A DNA stretch of 64,000 nucleotides. It comes from Ditylenchus dipsaci (taxonomy: Eukaryota > Nematoda > Chromadorea > Rhabditida > Anguinidae). Each line of letters begins with the position of its first letter. The first letter of the stretch is position 1. The position numbers and the translations under genes were made by a program. Positions 13,164 through 26,500 of this stretch are shown one piece after another. Where the stretch lies: positions 310,001 through 374,000 of the forward strand of contig SADC01001285.1 in NCBI GenBank assembly GCA_004194705.1, given 5' to 3'. The notes beneath the pieces are model-generated. The model was not told where the DNA came from, ran no database searches, and saw only the letters and a list, made by a program, of their open reading frames with translations.

Positions 13164-14571
13164 CAAATGAAATTTGAAAATTTGATATAAAAAAGCTATT
13201 TGCTCTTTTTTCTTTACACAACAAATGTTTACTACTATAAAAAGTACTTTCGGTTCAATAAAAGAATGTTGATTGTTTCGCTTCAAAAAAACATTACCAA
13301 AAAAAACGAAATTGTTCTAAAAAATGTCGAAAATTTTGGGACACTTATTTTTTGCAAAACATATTTGCACCGCCATTAAAAAAATTCTGGTACTTATTTC
13401 GAACATGTCCACTTTCAAATTTTTTGCTGACTACCAAAAAATACAATACTAAATAGTCAAAAAATTTGAAGGTGGGACATGTTCGAAATAAGTACCAAAT
13501 TCGGTTTGAACGAATTATTTTAAGAACCTTTTGAGTTCGAAAACGTTAAAAAATCTCTGTAACATGAATTGTTGCAAATCACTGAATTTACAGAAAATTG
13601 GAACCTTTTTATTTTTTCTCCAGTTTTTTAAGTAATTTTTTTTCGTACCAACAGATAACCCTAGATTTTAGTTTTCTAAAGAGCTATCAAAATTTACTGA
13701 GTAATTGTAGGGTTGTAGAAATGTTTAGTGGTTTAAATAGAGAGTCTTGCAGAGTTTAATTTATTCTGGAACTTTTATAAAAACCACAAAATATTTACAC
13801 CACTAACAGGGTGAAGCTTGATAGCTCGTTAAAAAGCTGAAATCTAGAAATACATGCTGATACAAAATCAAATTGCAACAAAAAACTTCAAATTCGCTGA
13901 GCTTGCGCTGACCTTTTACGATAATATTTATAATATTTTAATATAATATTTAATATAATATTTTTTGTTGAAATATTCACAATGCGATAGTTCAATAAAG
14001 AACTTTGGGTGCGACAGTCATGCATAATGCACAGCTAACATCTCAAAAACGCAAATGCACACGTCTAATTAAAATAGTCTATAATTGGATTTTAGTTTTA
14101 GCAAAGTTTTTGCATCCAAAATTTTCACAATTACAGTTGAAAAATTCTGAGACTGAATAAGCAAGCTTTTTTTCTAGTACATTCTTTCACCCTTTTGTGG
14201 TAAAATATACCATATTTACATCATTTGAAAGTTCCTATAATGCTACTTCCATTAAAAAGATTGAAAATATCTGGAAAGTCTAACATTTTGTCTCTCTTTC
14301 ATTAAAATTGTTTTCGCATATAAAAAAGTTAAATATGTCAACTATAATATTCCTTTTGCCTCCTCAAGTGCATTCGACACCAAATTAGTCAATCAAAGTG
14401 TGTGATTGGAGGGCCCTAATCTGTTTTGAGGCTTGCTTTTGAACCAAAAATAGTTTTTGAAACTCAGTTTGTTTTCTTTTGACTACACTATTTTGTTTAG
14501 TATGCAGTTGAACACCACCACCACCAAACAACAACCAATTCTAATTAAGTCCTGTTGCTACTAGCTGAGAA

Positions 14572-17500
14572 ATGAAAGAAAGCAGTGTGGTGTGCTTGCC
14601 TGGACCATCTTCCTCCTCTGGGCCTACAAGTAGCGAGGAGGAGCTAGTTAAAACCCCGAAATATATTGAGTCACCAGGGGACGAGGACGGTGATGTGAGC
14701 AAGACGAGTGCTAAAGAGTTTGACGATTCCTGCTTTAAAACACCCTTGCTGCCTGTCAAGTAGGTTTTTCCTTCAAAACTTATTCACGCAGGGGTGGTTT
14801 TCGGTTGAGCAGCCAGTTGGAGACGTATTTTTTCGCAACTTTTATATTAAAAATAAATTAGCTTATTTAAAAAAAAATCGAAATGCCAAATTGTCAGGAA
14901 TTCCAATCCCGAAACAGAAATTTTTAAAAATACTCACTTGCTAAGATATGACCATAAGTTGGACTATCAACTTTTTCAAAGAATAACTGCTCAACTTATG
15001 GTTTTTATATTTAAAAAAAAATTCGATTTTGTAGTTCGAATTTATGAGGAAATTTTAGCTACTAAATGATCTCAGTTGGTTTTCTTGTTGTCAAAAAATA
15101 GGCTCTTTCATATGAGTAAAAAACTACATGCATCTACAATCGAGTCAGTCCATAGTGCACACCCAAGGACCGACCCAAGGTGTGCACTATGGCGGGGTTG
15201 TGCACTATGGCGGGAGGTTACTATGAAGGGAGATGACTGTGTGGTACCCAACCACATCAGAACCGGGTGTGCGCTATGGCGGGGGTGTACACTATGGAGG
15301 GAGTTGACTGTACTAGGAATGGAACCCACGACCGACACCACCAATGCCGATGAAATTCGGTCGTGGGTTTGATTCCCACTGGAGGCTTTTAGAAGTATTA
15401 CAAAATTTAGGAAAAAATCGTTTCGAATTGGACGGTCCTCGATTTTCCGGGCTGTTTCAGAAAGACCAGGGCAGATTCGCTAAAAACGTCGATTCCTAAT
15501 TTAGAGGGGCCACTGTTTGTCGTGCGAAAAAATTTTGAACCCCTATTTTTCTATTACGGCTAGAAAAATAAGAAGTTCATTACATAAATAATTGACAGAA
15601 GATTAAAATTGTTAAAAAAACTAGATAATTGCATCGAACTAAAAATATATTAAAAATAGCTCAAATAACTTATCGATCTATCGCGTCACGCTTGTGCTCT
15701 CTTGACTTCTAATTAGTTGAATATATTTTTGGTCATGCCTATTTAATATTCACTTTTTCAGAAAGACTTCCAACTACCAATCCAAGAAAAAGCAGGCCAG
15801 GACCAATGGTCAACTGAAGCCGTGTAATGGAGGAGATGGTGGCAAGTCAGTGCCATCCCTAAGTCAGCTGTCTATTTCTGGATCTTCACAAAGCTCTTCT
15901 CGCCAACAGCCACCCAAAAAGGCTGATGATCATCCAGAGTTGTTGGATGAATTCGTGAGCATTGGGTATGTCTGCTGTTTAGCCTAGTTTTTTGGCCCTT
16001 ATTGTATGTCTTCCCGCCATTTTCCAACTTTTTTTTGACTTGTGCTTAAGCGCAGGGTAATCCAGCGTGAATTAGAACTACGCATAGTTTCACAGGCGCC
16101 GGTGCCAGCGTGCGCCCACAAAAATCTTGAGACAAATCTGCGCCATTTTTTAAAACTTCCGGCGCTGGCGCTGGAGTTCAGCGCCGGTGCCAATTTTCGG
16201 AAACCGCCGGCGCCGATTTTTTTGGACTCCGAGCCCTGGTCGGAGCCCAGCAAAGTTTTTTTCGGGCCGTGAAACTGGGTTGGCTATTGGCCGTATGGCG
16301 AAATATGGCCGAGGCCATTTGACCAACCCTTTTACTTGGTGCTCATGGCAGACTTTCCAACTGTCAAAGTTTACGGTGAAAATTGCCAGGTTTTGGCCAT
16401 ATAGCCGATTTCAAAATGGCCGGTCATCTGCCCAGCCGCAGATAGGACTATCTCAAACCTATTTTTTCTTTATTTTTTTGTAGTTTGGTGAATTTTGAGT
16501 CGGTCCTAACATATGCTGGCCTGCTCTTAGCCTAACCACAAGCTAAAAAAAATTCAAAAAAAAAATGCCAAGTAGATAACTTATAAGAACCGTGTTTTTA
16601 TCAAAAATTTATTTGATCTTGAGTAGTAAAGTTGCAATAGATAAAACACGACAAATAACTGCTGATAGTGCTTGTTATTTGTTTATTCTTTGATACCAAC
16701 CTTTCTGTCCGATTAAAAACATTGCATTTTTGATTTAAAAATTATCTTAATTTATTTTTTATGTAAAACCCAATGTAGTGTCGGAATAAATTATGTCCAT
16801 TTAGGCCAACATACAAATGGAAATTAGTCTGGGCATTGAACTTATAAAACCTTTTCGCAATTTTTTGCCAATAAGTAAATTGTTACGAAAATTTCAGAAC
16901 ATGGGGTTTATATTTATATAAGAGGATACCAAGGCATATTTTGGCATCAGATAGTGGGATAGAACCAAATATTTTATTTACCGTAATACCGTATTTTCTC
17001 CAATAAGACGCCTTTGAGTGCCTACATCTCAGCCCAGAATAAATATTTCGCAAAGCTGTTTTTCGCGTTTTCTTAACTCCCACGAGTTCTACAGATTCCG
17101 CCATTAGAATTTCGGATTTTCACCCAAAACTCTTGAGATCGACTTCAAATTTTTCTGATTTTTGGGCATCCAAAAAATAAGACGGCCGGCCGCCTTATTA
17201 AATGAAATACGGTATAATTCTTCCAAAAATTGATAAAATAAACCTTATGTGCACTTTCTAGATGTCGTTAAAAAGCCATATGTTGTTGTCAACCCGGTTT
17301 TGCGATGTAAAAAAACTTGTGCATATTGAAAATTGGATTATGAACATCAATGTTAAAATCGCAATTTTTTTTTTCGAAAATGGCCTAAAAATTGTGTCGC
17401 AATATAAACTAAACAGAAATTTTATTTTCGAGTGTCTTATGCTCCCCTACACAATGGTCCGTTTTCCGTCCGCATGCGCACTTAAAAGCACAGTATAGAA

Positions 17501-20500
17501 AAAGCAATGAAATTTATTTCGTATATGCATTTAATGTAGTTCGCAATGTAGTTCACATTACGGACTACAGTCGAGTCTCGATTTAACGTACCCCCAATTT
17601 AACATGCCCTTCGATTTAACGTACCCCTAGGGCCGGTCCCCAGGGGGTACGTTAAATCGAGACTCGACTGTACTTAAATGCATAGACGGAAACAAATTTC
17701 ATTGCTTTTTCTATACTGTGCTTTTAAGTGCGCATGCGGACGGAAAACGGACCATTGTGAACGTAGGGTTAATCTATCTGACGTCTTTATTTCACAGCTT
17801 TTTCCAAACAAACTATGCAATTATGATATTAGTACTCGTAATTTTAATTTGAAGTCTCAACAAGTTTGCCTGACAACTCAAAAATAAGTTGTCAACAAAA
17901 ATTGGCTGCATATCGACCTTGAAAAAATACTAAATAGGTTCAATCAAAAAACGAAAAGACAAAATTACCAATTTTTTGTGTACTATTTTGATTAAAAAAA
18001 TTGTTTTTTTATATATTTGGTTCTGGTTTTTTATACTAAACAAAAAAATAATTTCATTGTAAAAATAAGGCTAAACTGAACAAACAAATGCAGTAGTAAT
18101 AAGTGTAATAAATGAAAGAATTGTGTGTTTTTTAGAAAACATGCGTTTTTGTGCCCTCACTCAAGGTAATTTTACACCCTTGGCTTTGTAAATTATAAAA
18201 AAATCTTTGCAGACAGTACATAGCCTGCCAGTTCCCAAGCCTGCCCCTGAAAAGGCCCTCCAATCCAGAGGAAGATTTGGTGAAAGAAATCGTCATTGAC
18301 GAGTTCTCCTTGCTTCTGTTCGCCAGTTTGGAAGACTATAATGTAAGTGCTGCCATATATTTAACTATCTGCTCAACCAACCACTTTTTTGTTCAGCTCT
18401 TGAAAATGCATGAGGAGGAGGAGAAGGAACGAGAAGACAACGAGCAAAAAAGAAAAATCAACGAGGAGAATCTCCGTCTAGGCAAAGTCAAAAAGAAAGG
18501 CCGTAAAAGCAAGGTCGGTTGCACACTTATCAGAAAATTTCATCATGGTTTATTGTGTCAAAAAAAAATTCTTGAACTTTTTTGATAATAAGAAATAGGA
18601 TAGTGTTAGGGTCGGAAACTTGGCCAACCAGTCGGCCAGATGTCGGCCAAATTCTATGTCTTAAAGGCTGTCAATTTTTTTTGGTGACTAGAGGTGACTA
18701 GAAAAATTGTATGCAGACAAAAAGGTTTTGTCCAAGAAAACAGACAACCAAGGAATTTTTCGAGCCCTTTCCAAAATAGCTTAGCGGTATATCGGAATTT
18801 TGTTTTTTTTTCTGGTGGCAAAGTGCAGGGTTTGTGAAAAATGGTTGGTAAAATTAGGATCCTAAATATATTTGTGGCCAGACTCTCAAAACAGAAATGG
18901 CAAGAGATCTTGAAAACTGGGGCAAAAAAGGTCGGATCCTAGGCGGGAACGATCTTTTAAGGGTGGGGATTTATCGCGACTCCACTGCTACTTATAGTTA
19001 ATATTTAAGCTACAGTTAGTTAACTTTATAGCATTGCTTAAAAATATTAAGACTAAAATAAATTTGGCAATTTTCTAGGTGGACCTTGAAAAAGAGCGTA
19101 AAGCTTTGAAAAAGAAGGCCAAGCACGAACGTCGAGAAAGGAAGCGTCAACGACAGGAGCAAAAAGGGTTGAAACACCGAGATAGCCAGCATCCCCAACT
19201 TACTCCACAACAACGGGAGGAGCGCAGAAAGGAGAAGCGAGAACGTAACAACCAAATAAAACAGACTAATGGTCAAGTCAAAACACCCAAACTGTCCAAG
19301 GAAGAAAAGCAAAAGCTGAAGGAGGAGCAACGCCGTCTCAAAAAAGAGGCTAAGTTGGAGCTCAAGAAGCAAAAGGTGGGTTATTTGCCCAAATTATTTT
19401 TAAAATCACAAATATCTATAAGAAGTAACTTCCCCTATTGTCACAGCAGCCATTTTAAATATTTTGAGCTTCTTGTTAGGGGGTGCTTCTGGTTTTTTCA
19501 TGGCTGTATGTGAAATGCGGCACCGAATTTGTGAAATCCAGCACCTAATTTATTTGGACACTATCCAACAAAGGAGGGAGGGGGTTTGGCCTTGGTCCCC
19601 TTATTGTTTAGGCTTAGTTTTAGGCAAGGGTAGGCCGGCGTATGTTAGGGCGCAGTCAGAAAATTATTCTAAGTTACATCATAGCGCGTCCTAACATACG
19701 CTGGGCTACCCTTGCTTAAGCCTAAAAAGTTTTAAAAAAGCAACATGGGGACCAAGGCGAAAAAGACCCCCTTTTGTTGGATAGGGCCTTATTTGTTCCT
19801 AGCACCTTTTTAGATCTTAGTCAAAAATCCCAGGTCGATACTGTGTGTAAAATCACAAATTTTAGGGGCTTTTTCATTAAATTGATCATGGCGTATTTTA
19901 GGACAGTAATTTATCCCAAAATTAGACCTGGGCTGGTCCCTGCTCTGTCATTATCACTAATCTTCTCACCAATAGGATAAGGCTCAAGCGTTGGTAAATG
20001 TGTGTGTTTGCCCTTTGAAAAACTAATACCAGATTATACAAAAACCAATCTGAATTTTTTTGTTTTTGGAGCATAGAGACTGTGAACACAGACTCTAATA
20101 CATCTTTGTGACTACTTTTTGTTTTCGAAAATGACAATAACATTTTTAGAGAAAAGGTGTTGGAAATTATTGTTTTTGTGTAGGGTCGCCTAATTTCCTA
20201 TAAAAGCCACATGTTTTTATTATTTAATCTGTTGTGTTTATTTCGATCTTGGCGTTAACTTATAATACCGTAATTTTCCAATAATTTCGTTTCTCAAAAG
20301 TGATAAAACGTGCCTAAGATAATTCTAAATCCATTTTTCTTATATCCAACCCTTTGATTCCATTTTTTTCCTTTTTATGTAAAAGTCGTTGGCCGCCGTC
20401 CTGCGGACAAAAATGTAAGTTTCAGCTCGGTTTGGCTTGCCGATCTCTAAAGTCAGAAGATACCTGGGGTTTTTCAATTTGAGGGTAAAGTTTTTTTGGG

Positions 20501-23500
20501 GCAAAAAGACTTTGACTTCTTTTTGGGACAAATAAAGTATTTTTGACCCAGCTAATTTTTAACCCAAAAGAAGTCTTCTTGCCCTAAAAAAAGGTTTCTC
20601 CAAATTTGAGTGCCAGAAAAATTCTTCTTTTGTCTTATTTTCTTTAATTTTCTCAACTCTTCTACAAAATAATTCAATTCTAGTTTCTAATGAGGTATTT
20701 TTCATGCACGATATCTTAAAAATGTCTGAACTAGATTATTTTTAAGAGATCATACATGAAATTATACTTCGTAAGAAACTAGAATTGCAAGTCTACCTGA
20801 TGTCTTATCCCTTTAACAAAAAGGTCAGTGAATTAAAAAGAACAAGACAAAAGAATAATTTGGGACAAAAAAGTAGTATCCAATAAAAACTAACCTTTTA
20901 CACCCTAAAAATTCTTACAACAAATTTTTCTGAAAACATTTTGCAAATTTTGCAATATTTTCAAAAATTTCACATCCCTATTTTTGTGGTAGTGTGGACT
21001 TATCATCAATTTGAATGCTGAATTTTTTTATTTCCTTCTATGAGTTAGAGCACTCCAAATGTAGAGCAATATTGGCTACAATTTCAGTTCCCATCACATG
21101 GAAACTGACTCAGCATCCCAAATAGCATGCCAAAAAGCACATATTTGTATTGAAATTCATCCTGTCACCCTTTTTTTCCATCCTGCCACTTTTCGCACGC
21201 ACAAAATGAAAGACTAAATCAAGATTAAGTGTGCTGCAAAAAATTCAAAGGTCATCCACCTTCACCATTCCAATCTGCAAAAGTCAAACACCAGTTATTT
21301 TAATGAGCAAAACAATTTTGGAAAAATATTCCAGCAAAAGCTCAGAAATAGCTTCATACGCAGGAAAAAAGGTTTAACAAATTCTCACGCGATTTGTTGT
21401 AGTATGATGGGGGAGAAAAAAGTTTTTGTTGTTTCTTTTTGTTTTGCATTGATTTTGTTTAAACTGGTGCTCAATAATTGATGACGATTTTTAAAACAGG
21501 CGAGCCGTGGCTCCATGAATGTGTCAGTGTGAGAGCGGTGTAAATAAATACTTTGTTGGGTGGTGTGAAACTACAGGGTAATGCCACCTGCATGCATTCA
21601 AACTTGTGCATGCGGGTCACACTGATTTAAATTTTGTTATTTGGGCGTCGTGCACACTTTTTTAAATCAGTCTGGTTGTGTACATATGTGTCTGGGCCGG
21701 GGATGGGACAACATTTCTAATTCCTTATTGCGATTTTTAATGTTTTTGTTATGATTATTTTTAGTGGTGGCAAAAAAGAATTTTTGAAAATTTTCTGAAA
21801 AATAAGGTTTTGTGAAATAATATTAGGTTGCTCACAAAGTCCGTAGCCCATTGTAGAACTTAATTTTTTACCAACCGTATTGCAAATCTGATATTTAAGT
21901 CTAATAATATTCTTTATGTTTACTATGTTTGCCATCATCAGATTTGGGATTTGAAAAAAATATTTCTGAAATTTCCTGGTTCTAAAATTTAAAATTTTTC
22001 GAATTCCGTCCAAATTTTTAAATTCAAATTCTCCCTGTTTTGACTTACCGTATTCTTTCTAATAGAACCACATGTGGTTCTATTTTTACTATTCTATTTC
22101 TATTTTAACACTCTAGAGATATATCTTTATTACTATAATTAAATTTTCTTGCGCTTCCTCAAGATCGATTTCTTGTATCTGCTCAGCAAACTTCTTCTCA
22201 TCTTGCGCGAGCTTCACCTTGCCTCGACCACTCGGAACCGGCCCAACTTTCTTGAAGAGTGTGGTTAGAGAGTGTGGTTCAAATAGAGAGTGTGGTTCTA
22301 TTAAAGAGAATACGGTAAATATAAAAAAAATTTGGGAGGTAAGGGGTACCAAGGCAAAAAAATCCCTCAAATCCCAAATCTGGTGATGGAAAACATAGTA
22401 AACATGAAAAATATTATTAGGTTTGAATATCACATTCTCAATGTAGTTGATAAAAAGATTGAGTTCTGGGAGGGCTACGGACTTTCTGAACCACCTAATA
22501 GTTGATATGATTTTAAATGTTTTTGAGAAACATCTGATCTCCAATTACGAAAATTTTCGATTGTCTTAAGCTGGATTACATTACAGTCAAACCTCTATAT
22601 AGCAACCTTCTATATTGCATCCATCTCTATGCTGCATCCGCTTTTTCTGTTTTATTTTGTTTAGCCGGAAAATAAATTACCTATTACAAACCCTCTATAT
22701 CGCACCCACTTCTATATTGCATCCGAACAGGGCCGGTCTATTGCGGATGCAATATAGAGGTTTGACTGTATACCCCTGGCTCAAACCCGAGCTAGATGGA
22801 TCATAATTAGGCGAAATAGCCACATCCGATTCATTTCTATTTTCAATCATTATTTTCAAAAGTATTTGAAAACCAGTGCTACAATCCTAGAGGTTTCGTT
22901 ACTGTAACTGAATCACCCTGTAGTTCCCCACACAAAAGAGAACAAACAGATCGATTTGTCAGTCCACCCTTTCAAGCCACACATTCTCGAGTTTAAAAGG
23001 ACATGGTAGCCTTCAGAGTTCACAAATCTATGACCCCAAACAGGCAGTTGATTAATTAGGGGTTGACTGCATTTCCAACTACTAGTTTCATCCCCTCCAG
23101 TCTAAATTTGGATGTTCTTGCAGCGCCAGTCCACACTTCTTCTTTTTTTGATATTTGCCTGCTTATTTGCTCAAAAGATTTTTCCTTTTCTGGCAATACA
23201 TCTGCCTCTAATCCCCTTGCCTGTTCTTTTGTTGTTGTTGCTATTATTTTAATCCTTTTTATGCGGGTGGTGGTGGTAGGGATTAAGTCTAAGTGCTGCT
23301 TGCAAAGCAAGCGGAAGTGCTTATATTAATAGCAACAGTTGTGTGTGTAGCTATGCAGTTGAACCTCAAATCCTGCTGAAACTGCATCCAACCGATTTCC
23401 ACCCTGATGCCGGCATCATTATTTTGATAGGATTTCAAATTATTTTAAATTTGCCTAAATTTTGGCAAGGCCCAACCCACAGGGCGGACTGAGAAAAAGT

Positions 23501-26500
23501 CATATTTTGCCATAATATACCAAATAACACGTGTGGTAGGGTTTTGAATCGCCCTTTTCTAAGAGATTTCCCCTTTTCGGAACCACAAGATATTTTTTTG
23601 AAATTTTTAGTCAAAACTTTTTTCGCTTTGAAATGGCAAAAAGCACTGGATAAAATGACATTTCCCCTTGAAAAATAGCAAAAAATGTCTCTTTTCTAAA
23701 AAATTTCATTCGCACCCATGCCGTAAGCGCTCTAATTATGAGCCATAGGGTACAGTCTACTCTCGTTAAACTGGCACTCCAATAAACTGGCACCCTCGAT
23801 AAACTGGCACTTTGAAAAAGCCCTATTTGGCTGGCCGACAGAGAAATTAGGCAAAGTAACATCCCACTAAACTGGCACCCCAGGCTGGTCCCCAGGGGTG
23901 CCAGTTTATCGAGAGTAGACTGTATATTACTTTTCAGCCTCCTATAGACAGAAACGTTAATTTCGACCATCAAAATTGCTGAAGGGGTAGACCATAATTA
24001 GAGCATGGGCCGTTATCACAGCCTTTACGATAATTGGAAAAAATTGATTGAAAAAATCGCATGTCGAAATTTGACTTCAACGAAAAAGTACGTCCGTTTA
24101 AAAATCGTCCGAAATTCTTGGCGCACTATGCATAACATTTTCTTTCATAATGATTATAGGCCCAAATAGAAAGAAACTTTAAGGTGAATTTAAAAAGTTG
24201 ACATTTTGAAAACGTATAATTATATATGTTTCCCAAGCAAAAGTGCAATTCTGACGTGAATTTCTCTAAACTGAAAAATAGGAGCAATGGAAACCGCATT
24301 TTTTCTTTTCTTGTACCTGGTATTTTAAACCAGGTCCAATATTCTTTTGACTACTTACTTTTTTTTACAGTGTTTATAAAATAAATTATGATATTTTCAT
24401 CCAACTATTTTGTTTTTCTTTCAAGAAGTTCCCGAATGGTTGTGACAAATTGAAAACAAAAAACTAATTTAAAACAAGGAAGCCTAATAAAGTCCACTGC
24501 CTACTTTATTTGATTAGATTGAATGGGTGGCTGCAAGTTTAGAAGGGAAAAAGAGAGCCAAATCATTCATCAAATTGCAGCAGCACCCCCGTTGTGCTTT
24601 GCTCACTGAACTCTAGGGTAGGCAGTCAGAGTGTTTAATAGGACAACAACTCTTTTCCAGCCTTTTATGGCCTCTTTTCATAGATTGCCTCATGCATGTT
24701 CTATAGTCAAGTTTTTTTCAGAACTATTTTCTAGATTGAAACTTAATTTTTTGTACACTTCCTCTTTATGCGATATATAAATTTTTACTATTCTAAAACG
24801 ATTATTGCACGTGTCACCCACTTTTGGAAAAAAATGAAAATTATTTGCTTTAGTTTTTTGCAATACAGACATACGACACTCTCAAAGGTTCGTTCCCGCC
24901 TAGGGTCCGGCCCTTTTTTTAATTCGATTTTTGAAATCTTTTGCCAACTGTCTTCGTTTGGCCTAGATTTTGCTGATTGTTTTCTCAAATCCTTTTACAT
25001 TGCCATAAAACCTCAAGATTAACCGACACCTGATTTTTAATAAAGGGTGTCGGTTAATCGAGAGTCGCGGATTTTTCTGGGTTTATGTAGGAAAATTTAT
25101 GACATAACATTTATGACATTTGGAACTTTTGATTACAAATCGGGCAATTTCTTAACGAATTAGAAAGTCATTCCTAATAGCAAATTTTTTTCTTGAACCC
25201 CATCCCGTGAAAATAATTTCAAAATATATTTTTCTTTGTCAATTTTCTTTGCGTTTTTTTTAAATCTAAATTTCAGATCTCTGCGATTATTTTCACCGGA
25301 TGTCATTTGATTCAGATTCAAGAAAAAATTTCGGAACTAAATTTTTTAAAGTTTTTCTTAAAAAAATCGATTTTTAATCAAAACTTCCAAAAGTTAGGTC
25401 ATGAATCGATACTTTATTGATTTCGGCACACGCTTTTCACTCTTTTGAGAGATTAAAATTTCCACCAAAACTTCTTTAATCTCAGTCAATTGAAAAAATA
25501 AATCAATATGTTCAAGTTTTTAAACACATTTGCTAGACTAAAAGTTATAATCTGCATTCCAGCTGGTTTTCGCTATTATAAGCAAATTGACTTCTGCTAA
25601 TTTACTTATTAGGCAAGCATGATTAAGCCCTGGGATTTGTGGTACCAAAGTATTCTAACATCACCCTCCTCCACCGGCTACAATCCCCCTCCTTTACTTA
25701 TACCCCTCCCCTTTGCCTAGTTGAGTGCGTGGAAATGTAGCGGTGGCAATAGCAGGGAGAGTGTTGTTTTGAAATGCCCACCTCTCCTCCACCACATAAG
25801 CAAGATGACATAGGCTGTGTGTGTTTTGCTCTTCCGCTCCCCATTTTTAGCAGCGGATGGGTTTGCTAGCTGGCCCTGTGCTCTTGCTAGATAGCTTTGC
25901 AGCATCACAGTGATAGAAGTGCATCAAGAGCCACCACTATTCTGTTTAGATGTTTGGTGGGAAGCAATTGGGTGATGAGTTGGACTATTCTCAGCTGATA
26001 TATCTTATTTTGCCCCTCATTTTCAGGGTTTTTGAATTAATTTTTAGCAAATGCTAAAAATTGCGCAGTCATAGTTGAAAAAACTACTAATTTTGTTATT
26101 TTGAATCAAAATCATGTTTGTTTTATAATTCTTGTACTACTCTAGCCCTCACATTTTCAACCTATTTTTAACCGAAGCGCACTCATTTTATCGTAGAACG
26201 TGTTGAAATTTCGAACTGTTCTTATCACATACGTCAACCACATATTTTGTTAAAGTAACTCAGAGTTTCAGATCCTAAAATTCTTCTAAGAAAATTTATG
26301 ATGTCTCTTGCACTTTTTCCTCTTTTACATCTCCTTGCAATAGATATGATGAAAAAAATATCTCCACGCTTATGCTATATGCCAGGAGGTGTAGACCAAA
26401 GAGATAAGGTCCCACCGCCAGAAATCAAACAAGACTTTTAATTTACTCAGAACTAGGGATGGAGAATGGCCTATTCCAGGACGGGACAAAAATTGTAAAA

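Larger units (their letters stand above)
7900..14530. other. 6.6-kb intergenic region: repeats and some non-repetitive DNA
   Basis: No credible coding exon is seen. Repeat content: an inverted repeat at about 9315-9905 (arms share ACTCATGAATGGATTTTCGCC-type and AACACACCCAAATTT sequence); an array of TTTCGAGCC/AAGCTCGAG words at 10135-10440; a palindrome at 12929-13163 (AAAGGGCCATTGCC ends); a hairpin at 13388-13500 with GGTACTTATTTCGAACATGT arms. A fragment near 8130-8210 resembles the 51983-52122 MITE. Stretches 8490-8830 and 12060-12930 are pyrimidine-rich, lack visible repeats and could hold regulatory DNA or untranslated exons of the next gene. Confidence 0.5.
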
